DNA of 11,037 nucleotides from Candidatus Thiodictyon intracellulare (lineage in GTDB: Bacteria; Pseudomonadota; Gammaproteobacteria; Chromatiales; Chromatiaceae). The stretch is taken from assembly GCA_016292295.1 (NCBI GenBank), contig JADNEJ010000447.1:1-11037 (forward strand), in the 5' to 3' direction. This document shows positions 1-7,635 of this stretch, piece after piece. The position numbers and the translations under genes are program-made. The notes beneath the pieces were generated by a model, which saw only the letters and a program-made list of their open reading frames with translations, was not told where the DNA came from and searched no databases. Numbering within the stretch: the stretch's first letter is position 1; every line of letters starts with the position of its first letter.

Positions 1-54
1 ACAGTGTACCGGACCCGCCGCCCCGACGGGGCCCCGAAGTCCGACAGGCTGCTA
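1..54 (-). mobile_element. End of an IS-like element, inverted copy of the one at 10877
   Basis: These 54 bases are the reverse complement of 10877-10930 with only two mismatches, and similarity stops at position 54/55. In the right-hand copy the same sequence lies just upstream of a transposase-like ORF. I therefore infer that this is the outer end of a second copy whose body lies to the left of the window and whose ORF would be on the minus strand. The sequence contains nested GC-rich inverted repeats: CGGAC/GTCCG arms around a GCCCCG/CGGGGC core. It could instead be a stand-alone dispersed palindromic repeat, since only 54 bases are visible here. The repeat is directly seen; calling it an IS end is inference. 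Confidence 0.55.
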
Positions 55-207
55 GGGTGAACCCTAATTACATCTCAGGATCTGATGGATAAACCTTATC
101 TTGCCCATCTAACGTTTAAGTCTTTGACTCCATATGAGTAGCGCGGTTCGCGCCCGCCGGCATCGCTCTTATTTGCGTTCATTTGCGGATAAATCTCTTT
201 CGGCTGC
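55..207. other. Gene-free stretch downstream of ntrX
   Basis: This stretch between the left repeat and the ntrX stop codon is clearly richer in A and T than the genes around it. It begins with a small palindrome (TAGGGT GA ACCCTA, 53-66) that abuts the IS-like end. It also holds two ATTTGCG units spaced 10 bp apart (171-177 and 181-187). A short GCGCG/CGCGC inverted repeat lies near 141-152. I see no convincing intrinsic terminator with a T-run for ntrX and no coding sequence. In related bacteria trkA often follows here; no trkA start or remnant is visible. Confidence 0.5.
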
Positions 208-1575
208 CTACCGCCGCCCTTTGATCTCCACCCCGAGCGAGCGCAGCTTCCGGTACAGATGGGTGCGCTCCATCCCGGCCTCCTTGGCCATCTTGCTGAC
301 GTTGCCCAGGTGCTTTTCGAGCTGGTAGTCGAGATAGGCCTTCTCGAACTGCTCGCGCGCCTGGCGCAACGGCTGATCAAAGGAGACCAAGCCCTCTAGC
401 GGCTGCATGGGGAGCGGCGGCGGGGCGCCCAGGGTGCCCTCGACCTCCTGTTGGGTGATCTCGTCGCCGCTGCCCAGGATCAGGACGCGCTGCACCAGGT
501 TCTTGATCTCACCGACATTGCCGGGCCAAGTGTAATGGCGCAGGAAGTTCTGGGCGCCGACGCTGAAGCGGCGGTAGGGCAACTTCTCGTGGGTGGCGAA
601 GAAGTCGAGGTAGAAATTCAACAGGTCGGAGACGTCCTCGGCGTGGTCACGCAGCGCCGGGATGTTTAGGGGGACCACGTTCAGGTGGTAGAAGAGGTCC
701 TCGCGGAAGCGGCCGGCGCGGACTTCATCCTCCAGGTTGAGCTGGGTTACGGCGATGATTCGCACATCGATTGCGACCGGCTCGGCACCGCCGACCCGCA
801 GGAAGGAGCCGTTGTTCAGTGCCCCCAGCAGGAGCGCCTGGGCGTCCAGGTCCATGTCCGCCACCTCGTCCATCAGCAGGGTCCCGCCGGCCGCTTTCTC
901 CAGGCTACCGTAGTGGGTCAGCCCCAGCTCCTCGCTGCCGAAAAGTTCCCGGGCGGCGCTCCCGCCGGTCAAAGCCGAGACGCTCAGATCCACGAAGGGC
1001 CGGTCGCGTCGGGGGCTCTGGGCGTGGAGATAGCGGGCGAAGGTTTCGCGACCGCTGCCGGACTCCCCGGTGATCAGGACCCAGGTGTCGTGCTGCGCGA
1101 TGCGCTTGACTTGCTCGCGCAGCCGCTGCATCGCCGGGCTACGCCCCACAGGCTCCTGGACCAGGGGGGCGCGCCGCTTGAGCCCAATGTTCTCCTGCTG
1201 GAGTTTCTCCGCCTCCAGGGCACGCCCCACGGTGAGCAGGAGCTTGGCCATGGACAGGGGCTTTTCGAGAAAGTCGTAGGCGCCCAAACGAGTCGCCTCG
1301 ACTGCCGTTTCGACCGTCCCATGGCCGGACATCATGATGACCGGGCAGGGTAGGCCCTGGTCCTGCGCCCATTCCTTGAGCAGGCTGATGCCGTCCAGGT
1401 CAGGCATCCAGATATCGAGCAGGATCAAGTCGGGGCGGCGTTCGCGCAGCGCCAGACGGGCGGCGGCGCCGCTCTCGGCACCGCTGACCCGGTAGCCCTC
1501 GTCCTCCAGGATCTCCTGGACCAGACCCCTGATGTCGGGTTCGTCATCGACGACCAAGATGTGTGTGACGCTCAT
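208..1575 (-). CDS. ntrX: NtrX-like response regulator with degenerate AAA+ domain
   Basis: This 455-residue protein has the three-part layout of NtrC/NtrX regulators. The receiver domain (about 5-120) has the acidic pair D10/D11, phospho-acceptor D54 (LLDIWMPD), S83 and K105. An AAA+ sigma-54-interaction domain follows (about 140-380), then a Fis-type helix-turn-helix at the C-terminus (about 410-455). The AAA+ domain is unusual. Walker A is GESGSGRE, with R176 where lysine is expected. The GAFTGA loop is absent and its segment (GSEELGLTHYGSLEKA) is about five residues short. The second arginine of FREDLFYRL is H297, and sensor II in WPGNVGE has G355 instead of arginine. Walker B (D236, E237) is intact. 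The ATG overlaps the ntrY stop by four bases (ATGA), so the two are probably translationally coupled. It is likely phosphorylated by the NtrY-like kinase. It may bind DNA without remodelling sigma-54 polymerase; that is inference. Confidence 0.88.
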   Translation of the reverse strand: MSVTHILVVDDEPDIRGLVQEILEDEGYRVSGAESGAAARLALRERRPDLILLDIWMPDLDGISLLKEWAQDQGLPCPVIMMSGHGTVETAVEATRLGAYDFLEKPLSMAKLLLTVGRALEAEKLQQENIGLKRRAPLVQEPVGRSPAMQRLREQVKRIAQHDTWVLITGESGSGRETFARYLHAQSPRRDRPFVDLSVSALTGGSAARELFGSEELGLTHYGSLEKAAGGTLLMDEVADMDLDAQALLLGALNNGSFLRVGGAEPVAIDVRIIAVTQLNLEDEVRAGRFREDLFYHLNVVPLNIPALRDHAEDVSDLLNFYLDFFATHEKLPYRRFSVGAQNFLRHYTWPGNVGEIKNLVQRVLILGSGDEITQQEVEGTLGAPPPLPMQPLEGLVSFDQPLRQAREQFEKAYLDYQLEKHLGNVSKMAKEAGMERTHLYRKLRSLGVEIKGRR

Positions 1576-3815
1576 GACTGTGCGTTTAGTCCTCGCTCCT
1601 TTGCCGCGGCCGGCGGGCTCCCCAGACAGATTGGCAGGCGAATCCGGATGGTGGCCCCGCTGCCGGTGTTTTCGGCGCCGATCATACCGCCGTGCTCCTC
1701 AATTATCTTCTTGACGATGGCAAGTCCTAGTCCGGTCCCCTTGGGCTTGCTGGTCACATAGGGCTCGAACATCCGCTCCTGAATCTCCGCGTCGAACCCG
1801 AGGCCGTTGTCCGCCACCTCCAACTGCACTAGGCCGGCGTCGTGTTCGTAGCCGTCACCGTCGTCCGGGAACTTGGCCAGGGGGCCGTCAAGCCGCCGAG
1901 TGCTGACCGCGATGCGGGGTTCGGGGCGCCCCTCCAGTGCCTCCTGGGCGTTCTTAACCAGGTTGTGAATCACCTGGCGCAGGCGCGTGGCATCCCCGCG
2001 TACCAGGGTTTCGGGCGCCTCTAGGTCCACCACCAAGGCTCCCGCTCCGGCGCTGCGGTACAGATCCAGGACCTCCTGGACCAGGCGGTCGAACACCAGT
2101 GGCACGGGTTGGGACTGGGGGGTACGTGCATAGTCCGAGAAGTCGTTGACCATGGCCTTCATGGCCTCGACCTGGGCCACGATGGTGCGGGTTGAGCGGT
2201 CGATGAGCGCCGCGTCCTGAGGGTTGGCCTTGGCCAGCAGCTTGTGGCTCAGCCGCTCGGCGGAGAGTTGGATGGGGGTCAGCGGGTTCTTGATCTCGTG
2301 GGCCAGGCGGCGCGCTACCTCGCCCCAGGCGGCGTTGCGCTGGGCGGTTATCAGGGTGGTGATGTCGTCGAAGACGACGACGTGGCCGCGCCCGTCGGTG
2401 CCCGGCAGGGGCAGGGTGCTGCCCCGGCACATCAGTGTCTGGCGTCCGGCGGCGCGCTGCACGACGATCTCCCGGCGCCAGTCCTGGCCCGCGTCCAGGT
2501 AACTGCGCACCGCCTCGGTCCAGAGTGTGAGCCCGGGCTGGGCCCGCTCGATGTCGCCTAGTGTCAGGGCCGGCACGGCGCCTGCGTCCAGGCTCAGGAT
2601 CTGGCGGGCGGCCGGGTTGGCGGTACGCAGGCGCTGCTCGGCATCGAAGGCGACCACCCCGGAGGACAGGCGCCCGAGCACCGTCTCCAGGTAGGTCCGC
2701 TGGGTCTCCACCGCCGCCTGGCTGCGCGTCGCCGCATCGTGCGCCTGGGCGATGCGCCGGGTCATGGTGTTGAAGGATGCCACCAGGAAGGCCAACTCGT
2801 CGTCATGCTTGGGTAGTGGCAGTTGTTGCTCGTAGTCGCCCTCGGCGACGGCGCGGGTGCCGCGGGCGATGTCGGCCACCGGAGCGACCAGGCGCCGTGC
2901 CGTGTGGAAGGCGCCGATCAGTGCCGCCATCACGCCGAACAGGAGCACCAGCAGGAGGGTCAGAGAGAAACTCATCTTGAGTGATCGGCGCAGGTAGGCA
3001 AGTTCCGTGTAACGGTTGTAGGCGGTCTCCAGCCCGGCCGAGAGCTCGGTGATGCGGGTCGAGGTGGGGAAGATGGCCTGCATCTGCATGGGCCGCCCGC
3101 CCGGGTCGTGCACCACCACCCGCACCACCAACTCGTCCCCCGGACCGGCCTCGGTCCCCACGTAATTCTTACCGGCCCGCACTCCTTGTTGGATCTCCCG
3201 GTCAGCATAGCTCGGGACCAGTTTGGCGGGGTCCTGGTTGGCGGTGCCCAGGACCTGGCCGCCCGGCCCGAAAACGGTCAGTTCCTCGGCCCCCGCGTGG
3301 CGCCGTAGGCTGTTCAAGGTCAGGGCGATGGCGGTGGAGGAGCGGTCCTGAATGCCGGCGAGCAGCGCTTCGGTGTACTTGGTGAGTACCCGTTGGTTCA
3401 GATCCAGCGAGGCCTGATTGAGCGTCAGGGCGTCCTGCATAGCGCGGCCGATCTCCACATCAAACCAACTGTCGATCCCGCGCAGCAGGAACCCGAGCGA
3501 AAAATAGTAGACCACCCCGACCGGTAACAGCGAGATCAGCACAAACAGCACGACGATGCGCAGCGTGAGACGTGATCCGGCCGCCTGACGTCGGTAGCGG
3601 CGCAACAGCTTGACGATGTTCACCACCACCAGCACGGCCAGGATCAGCAGGCCGCCCAGGACGATGAAGAGCAGCGGGACGAAGGCGCGGCTGAGATCCT
3701 CGGAGTTCTGCATCGCATCGCGCATCAGCACCAGTGCGATGAACAGCGCCACGACCAGCACCGCGACCGGAACCGTGCCAAGAAGGCGCAGATTTATTAG
3801 CGGGTTAGCGGCCAT
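1572..3815 (-). CDS. ntrY: NtrY-like membrane sensor histidine kinase
   Basis: This 747-residue inner-membrane kinase has the NtrY architecture. Hydrophobic segments lie at about 13-31, 43-69, 86-108 and 283-305. They leave an extracytoplasmic region of about 175 residues between the third and fourth, which probably senses the signal. A HAMP domain follows (about 305-358), then a PAS-like domain (about 372-490). The HisKA domain has the phospho-acceptor H506 in LAHEIKNPLTP. The HATPase_c domain has its N box around N622, G1 DNGLGFD (669-675), F box FEPYVTSK (683-690) and G2 GTGLGLAI (693-700). All catalytic motifs look intact. The start overlaps the end of the DUF4390 gene by 19 bases, and the stop overlaps the ntrX start by four. 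The partner is almost certainly the neighbouring regulator. In studied bacteria NtrYX responds to nitrogen, redox or envelope state; the signal here cannot be read from sequence. Confidence 0.92.
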   Translation of the reverse strand: MAANPLINLRLLGTVPVAVLVVALFIALVLMRDAMQNSEDLSRAFVPLLFIVLGGLLILAVLVVVNIVKLLRRYRRQAAGSRLTLRIVVLFVLISLLPVGVVYYFSLGFLLRGIDSWFDVEIGRAMQDALTLNQASLDLNQRVLTKYTEALLAGIQDRSSTAIALTLNSLRRHAGAEELTVFGPGGQVLGTANQDPAKLVPSYADREIQQGVRAGKNYVGTEAGPGDELVVRVVVHDPGGRPMQMQAIFPTSTRITELSAGLETAYNRYTELAYLRRSLKMSFSLTLLLVLLFGVMAALIGAFHTARRLVAPVADIARGTRAVAEGDYEQQLPLPKHDDELAFLVASFNTMTRRIAQAHDAATRSQAAVETQRTYLETVLGRLSSGVVAFDAEQRLRTANPAARQILSLDAGAVPALTLGDIERAQPGLTLWTEAVRSYLDAGQDWRREIVVQRAAGRQTLMCRGSTLPLPGTDGRGHVVVFDDITTLITAQRNAAWGEVARRLAHEIKNPLTPIQLSAERLSHKLLAKANPQDAALIDRSTRTIVAQVEAMKAMVNDFSDYARTPQSQPVPLVFDRLVQEVLDLYRSAGAGALVVDLEAPETLVRGDATRLRQVIHNLVKNAQEALEGRPEPRIAVSTRRLDGPLAKFPDDGDGYEHDAGLVQLEVADNGLGFDAEIQERMFEPYVTSKPKGTGLGLAIVKKIIEEHGGMIGAENTGSGATIRIRLPICLGSPPAAAKERGLNAQS

Positions 3816-4402
3816 TTTGTCCAGCGGATGGCGAGCTTCCAGGCCCCGTTCAGGTACGCCGTGGGGCGCAGCGGCAGGGGCAATGCCTCAATATCCAAGG
3901 AGACCTTGAACTGGACCTCGTAGGCGACCTCGGGTTCGAGACGGCTCTGGTCGACCAGTTGCAGTCCCTTGATCTCGCCTAGGGCGGCGATGGCCGCCTC
4001 GCGGGTGACGAAGGTGCGTCCGGTCGTCCCCGGCAGCCGATAGACCTCGTAGGTTTCCGACAGCGGCTTATGGCGAATGGCGTAACGCAACTGGAGATCG
4101 GTCACGCTGCTCGCCCAGATCCAGGCATCGGCGCGCCGCACCTGGAACTGCATCAGTATTGTCAGGGGGACGCCATTGGCCAGCGCCTCCAGGGCCTCGG
4201 GCGAGAAGCCGTAGTCGACCATCGCGTCCAGCGTGTAGGTCCCGTCGACCAGGCGGGTTTGCACCTGGGTCACCCGAAAGTCGCCGACCAGGGTGGTCCA
4301 GGCCAACAAGAGCGCCGCCAGCGCGAGCCACCAGAGGAAGGTCCGGCGGCACGTGCGCCGCAGTCCCGCCGGTTCGCCGACTCCCGTCGCCCCCAGCCTC
4401 AC
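3797..4402 (-). CDS. DUF4390 family membrane-anchored protein
   Basis: This 201-residue protein has a basic N-terminus (RRTCRRT) and one hydrophobic segment at about 23-40 (LWWLALAALLLAW). A soluble domain follows that I recognise as DUF4390-like: FRVTQVQTRL near its start, then a beta-rich body ending in NGAWKLAIRWTKWPLTR. The hydrophobic segment looks like a signal anchor that places the domain in the periplasm. The start is GTG and overlaps the rsmB stop by four bases (GTGA), which supports this start over internal ones. The 3' end overlaps ntrY by 19 bases. DUF4390 genes commonly sit directly upstream of ntrYX-type genes in gammaproteobacteria, so a role linked to sensing by the kinase is plausible. 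No function is established and I see no catalytic motif. Confidence 0.85.
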   Translation of the reverse strand: MRLGATGVGEPAGLRRTCRRTFLWWLALAALLLAWTTLVGDFRVTQVQTRLVDGTYTLDAMVDYGFSPEALEALANGVPLTILMQFQVRRADAWIWASSVTDLQLRYAIRHKPLSETYEVYRLPGTTGRTFVTREAAIAALGEIKGLQLVDQSRLEPEVAYEVQFKVSLDIEALPLPLRPTAYLNGAWKLAIRWTKWPLTR

Positions 4403-5823
4403 GGGGCCGTCTTCTCGAGGAGGGCGAAATAGAAGCCGTCGCTCCCGCCGTTTGTGGGCAGCAACTGGCGGCCGTGGCCGCGTTCACGCCCCCAAGCGGC
4501 GACGAGCGGAACCTCGCTGGCCTCAGGCTGGCGCGCCAGGAAGGCGGCCACCTGGTCTTGGTTCTCCGCGGCGAGGACGGAACAGGTGACATAGAGTAGC
4601 CGCCCGCCAGGGGCCAGCAGCGGCCAGACGGCATCTAGGATGCGCACCTGCAGGGCGCATAGCTCAGGGATGTCCGTGGCACGGCGCAGCCACTTGATGT
4701 CCGGGTGACGACGGATGACCCCGGTCGCGGAGCAAGGGACATCGAGCAGGATGCGGTCGAAGGGCGGGCGCGTCCAATCGCCAAGCGGCGCGGCGGCGTC
4801 CGCGCGTACCACCCGGGCCCGGAGTTCGAGGCGGGCCAGATTCTCGCGCAGAGTGTCGAGGCGCGCCGCCGCGGAGTCGACCGCGACCAGTTCCAGTTCC
4901 CCTCCGGCGCGCTCCAGGAGGTGGGCGGTCTTGCCGCCGGGGGCGGCGCAGGCGTCGAGCACCCGCTGCCCGGGCCGGGCGTCGAGGAGCTGGGCGGCGA
5001 ATTGAGCGCCGCCGTCTTGGACCGAGACCAAGCCCGCGTCGAAGCCGGGCAGGGTTTGGGCCGGCACCGGGTGATCGAGCATCAGTCCGGCCTCGGTGTC
5101 CGGGATGGGGCGGGCGGTGATCCCCGCCGCCGCCAGCAGCCCGGCGTAGGCCAACCTGTTCGTGCGCGTGACGTTGACGCGCAGGCTCATGGGTGAGCGC
5201 TCGTTGCCGGCCGCAACGATGTCATCCCAGTCCTGTGGCCAGTCGCGACGCAGCGCAGTAAGTAGCCATTCCGGAAACAGCCAGCGAGCGCTCGGCAATT
5301 CGTCGGCCTGCGCCAGCAGGGTCTCGCGTTCCCGCAGGAAGCGCCGCAACAGGGCGTTGATCAGACCGGTCTTCTCCGGCTTGCCGAGTAGGCGCACGGC
5401 CTCCACGGTGGCAGCGACCGCCGCGTGGGGGGGCGTACCCAGCACGGTGAGCTGGTAGAGCCCGACCAATATCAGGGCCTCCAGGTCGCGGTCAGCCGGC
5501 TTGACCGGGTGGTGCAGCAGGATGCCAACCAGGGCCTCCAGTCGCGGCAGAACTCGCAGGGTGCCGTAAATCAGCTCCTGGGTGAGGGCGCGATCCACCG
5601 GGGGGCGGGGCAGGACGGACTGGTTGAGGACCCGCGTGAGCGATTGGCCGCGGTCGCGTACGCGGTGGATCGCAAGCGCCGCGGCGGCGCGGGAGTCCGC
5701 CCCGGGTTGTCGCGGCGTGTCGGACTGGCCACAGGCGGGCGATTCGCCGCGTTCGGCGCGGGCATCAGGGCGGGGCCTGCCTCGGGGCGGTCCGGTGCGG
5801 TCCCGCAGGGCTAGCCCGGTCAC
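4399..5823 (-). CDS. rsmB: 16S rRNA (cytosine-C5)-methyltransferase RsmB
   Basis: RsmB (Sun/Fmu) uses S-adenosylmethionine to methylate C967 of 16S rRNA. With the GTG at 5823 the protein has 474 residues. A NusB-like RNA-binding domain covers about 44-170 (SRAAAALAIHRVRDRG onward). The Rossmann methyltransferase domain has the SAM motif VLDACAAPGGKT (288-299), motif IV DVPCSATG with C364, and motif VI YVTCS with the catalytic C414, so the two-cysteine chemistry is intact. The family is usually about 430 residues, so the first 40 or so, rich in Arg, Pro and Gly, look like an extension. The start is uncertain: no ATG lies in range, the Shine-Dalgarno is weak, and GTGs at 5916 and 5937 are alternatives. 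The frame also stays open far back through fmt, but that part is an out-of-frame shadow. The gene overlaps the DUF4390 start by four bases. Confidence 0.9.
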   Translation of the reverse strand: MTGLALRDRTGPPRGRPRPDARAERGESPACGQSDTPRQPGADSRAAAALAIHRVRDRGQSLTRVLNQSVLPRPPVDRALTQELIYGTLRVLPRLEALVGILLHHPVKPADRDLEALILVGLYQLTVLGTPPHAAVAATVEAVRLLGKPEKTGLINALLRRFLRERETLLAQADELPSARWLFPEWLLTALRRDWPQDWDDIVAAGNERSPMSLRVNVTRTNRLAYAGLLAAAGITARPIPDTEAGLMLDHPVPAQTLPGFDAGLVSVQDGGAQFAAQLLDARPGQRVLDACAAPGGKTAHLLERAGGELELVAVDSAAARLDTLRENLARLELRARVVRADAAAPLGDWTRPPFDRILLDVPCSATGVIRRHPDIKWLRRATDIPELCALQVRILDAVWPLLAPGGRLLYVTCSVLAAENQDQVAAFLARQPEASEVPLVAAWGRERGHGRQLLPTNGGSDGFYFALLEKTAP

Positions 5824-5956
5824 AGCGGGGTGCCCACGGCCGCGCTCCGGGGCCAGTTTCGCCCGGCCCCAGGGATTTTCGGTGGCAGTGCCCTCACGTG
5901 GGCCGGGCGGCAGCACGGCGCGGCGTGGGCGCTCCACGGGGTCTTTGGGTCCGCAC

Positions 5957-6889
5957 TCAGCCAAAACACACACCCTGCAGCGGTCGGGCGTTGAGGAAAT
6001 CCGCGGCGTCCATCGGGCGCTTGCCGGGCAGTTGCAGGCGGGTGATGGTGAGGAGTCCGGCGCCGGTTGCCACTCGGATGCCCGTGCGGTCGGCGCTAAC
6101 CACGGTCCCCGGGGCGAACCCGGTGGTCGGCGCGTCGGCGACCTGTGCCGACCAGATCCGCAAGGATTGGTCGTGTAAGCGAGTCTGGGCCACGGGCCAG
6201 GGGTCGAAGGCGCGCACCTGGCGTTCGATGGTTGCGGCGCCTTGGTTCCAGTCGATGGTCGATTCCTCTTTGCTGAGTTTGTGGGCGTAGGTCGCGAGCG
6301 CCGGGTCCTGGGGCGCGGCGGCGCGAGAGCCGTCGTTGATCCCCGGCAGGGCCTCCAAGAGTGCGCAGGCGCCCAAGGCGGCGAGCTTGTCGTGCAGTCC
6401 CCCGCCGGTTTCGCGAGGATCCAGGGGGATACTGATCCGATGGTAAACGGACCCGGTGTCCAGACCCGCTTCCATCCCCATGATGCAGACGCCGCTGTGC
6501 GGATCACCGGCCAGCAGGGCGCGCTGGATCGGGGCCGCCCCGCGCCAGCGCGGCAGGAGTGAGGCGTGAACGTTGAGGCAGCCCAGACGCGGGGCGCGCA
6601 ACACGCCGGTCGGTAGCAGCAAGCCATAAGCGATGACCACCATCAGGTCCGCGTTCAGGTCGCGCAGTGCGGCGACGGCGGCCCGGTCGCGCTTGAGCGA
6701 CTCGGGCTGGCGCACCGCAATGCCATGGGTCATGGCCAACTGCTTGACCGGGCTTGCCTGGAGCCTACGCCCGCGCCCCGCCGGGCGATCCGGCTGGGTG
6801 TAGACTGCTGCCAGGTCATGGCCGGAACTGATCAGTGCCGTAAGGCCTGGGACGGCGAACTCGGGTGTTCCGGCGAAGATGATGCGCAC
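5957..6889 (-). CDS. fmt: Methionyl-tRNA formyltransferase
   Basis: Fmt formylates the amino group of Met on initiator tRNA using 10-formyl-tetrahydrofolate. The 310-residue product is of family length. The N-terminal Rossmann catalytic domain begins RIIFAGTPEFAVPGL. The catalytic triad is at N106, H108 and D144, matching the E. coli numbering, and the signature SLLPRWRGAAPIQ spans 110-122. The C-terminal OB-like tRNA-binding domain follows (about 207-310), with KEESTIDW marking its start. Translation starts at a GTG directly after the def stop (TGA-GTG, no gap), so it is probably coupled to def; no clear Shine-Dalgarno is seen. Pairing with def is the standard arrangement, one gene adding and the other removing the formyl group. 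Nothing in the sequence suggests damage. Confidence 0.97.
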   Translation of the reverse strand: MRIIFAGTPEFAVPGLTALISSGHDLAAVYTQPDRPAGRGRRLQASPVKQLAMTHGIAVRQPESLKRDRAAVAALRDLNADLMVVIAYGLLLPTGVLRAPRLGCLNVHASLLPRWRGAAPIQRALLAGDPHSGVCIMGMEAGLDTGSVYHRISIPLDPRETGGGLHDKLAALGACALLEALPGINDGSRAAAPQDPALATYAHKLSKEESTIDWNQGAATIERQVRAFDPWPVAQTRLHDQSLRIWSAQVADAPTTGFAPGTVVSADRTGIRVATGAGLLTITRLQLPGKRPMDAADFLNARPLQGVCFG

Positions 6890-7423
6890 TCAGATGACCC
6901 GCCGCCGCGGCTGTTCTGCCGTCTTGCCGCTCCGGTGGTCGCGCTCGAGTTTGTGGCGAATGCGCTGACGCTTCAGGGACGAGATATGGTCGACGAAGAG
7001 TTTCCCCTCCAGGTGGTCGATCTCATGCTGGATACAGACGGCGAGCAGTCCATCGGCGTCCAGGATGAAGGGCTGCCCGTCCCGGTCCAGGGCGGCTACC
7101 CGCACGGACGCGGCGCGGGTGACCGGTTCGTAGAACCCGGGGACCGACAAACAGCCCTCGTCGATCCGTTCCTCCCCGCGCAGCTCCAGGATCCGTGGGT
7201 TGATGAAACACAGCGGCTGGTCGTTCTGCTCGGCGATATTGATGACGATGATTTGCCGGTGGATATCCACCTGGGGTGCCGCCAGCCCGATGCCCGGGGC
7301 GGCATACATGGTCTCGAAGAGGTCCTCGACGATCTGCCGGACGGTGGCATCAACGTGCGCCACCGGGGCGGCGCGGTGGCGTAGACGCGGATCGGGAAAG
7401 GTGAGGATGTCGAGCTTTGCCAT
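6890..7423 (-). CDS. def: Peptide deformylase
   Basis: Def removes the formyl group from the N-terminal methionine of nascent proteins and uses a metal ion, normally Fe2+. The product has 177 residues from the ATG at 7423. The family motifs are all present: GIGLAAPQ at 44-51, EGCLSVP with metal ligand C91, and QHEIDH with ligands H133 and H137 and catalytic E134. I chose the ATG giving [14 protein letters not shown] because family members begin with this pattern; an upstream in-frame start at 7474 would add 17 atypical residues. It is the first gene of the minus-strand block, and its promoter should lie in the 212-bp region shared with the divergent LysM gene. No strong Shine-Dalgarno precedes it. 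Confidence 0.97.
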   Translation of the reverse strand: MAKLDILTFPDPRLRHRAAPVAHVDATVRQIVEDLFETMYAAPGIGLAAPQVDIHRQIIVINIAEQNDQPLCFINPRILELRGEERIDEGCLSVPGFYEPVTRAASVRVAALDRDGQPFILDADGLLAVCIQHEIDHLEGKLFVDHISSLKRQRIRHKLERDHRSGKTAEQPRRRVI

Positions 7424-7635
7424 GAGTAGAGTAATCGGAAGTGACGGCGCCGTGGGTGGCTCAAGGTGGGGCAAACGGACTCACGCTACACGGCACGAAT
7501 GCTCCGCGTGCGTGGGCGGCGGCGCTTTCTCGCCGGTTCGCTGGAAGCGCCGCAGTTCGATGCGCTACTATCCGGTCCATACTACACCCCGCAATGGGGC
7601 CGAGTGAATCAGGAATTGACCCCGAGGGAGGAGCG
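7424..7635. promoter_or_regulatory. Divergent intergenic region between def and the LysM gene
   Basis: This 212-bp gene-free region separates two genes reading away from each other, so it must hold both promoters or their upstream sites. An 11-bp inverted repeat with one wobble pair lies at 7517-7555 (GCGGCGCTT at 7519-7527 facing AAGCGCCGC at 7545-7553). On the plus strand a TTCGAT/TACTAC pair with 18-bp spacing (about 7556-7586) is a weak sigma-70-like candidate, as is TACTAT near 7566. On the minus strand I find no convincing -35/-10 pair. All promoter assignments here are guesses; the region's position is what supports a regulatory role. Confidence 0.4.
7626..7635 (+). promoter_or_regulatory. 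Ribosome binding site of the LysM gene
   Basis: A purine-rich GAGGGAGGAG-type Shine-Dalgarno lies a few bases before the ATG at 7636. It is the strongest in the window, and it identifies 7636 as the original start even though the LysM domain is now in another frame. Confidence 0.7.

Noticed and set aside
685..1353. A 222-codon plus-strand ORF opposite ntrX.
   Set aside because: It mirrors the conserved AAA+ and receiver coding sequence and has no domain of its own; typical GC-rich shadow.
5824..6627. The rsmB frame stays open far upstream, which could suggest a 742-residue fusion protein.
   Set aside because: The extra part lies on the same strand as fmt but in another frame, has a low-complexity Pro/Arg/Ser composition, and fmt is fully conserved there. 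It is an out-of-frame shadow in high-GC DNA.
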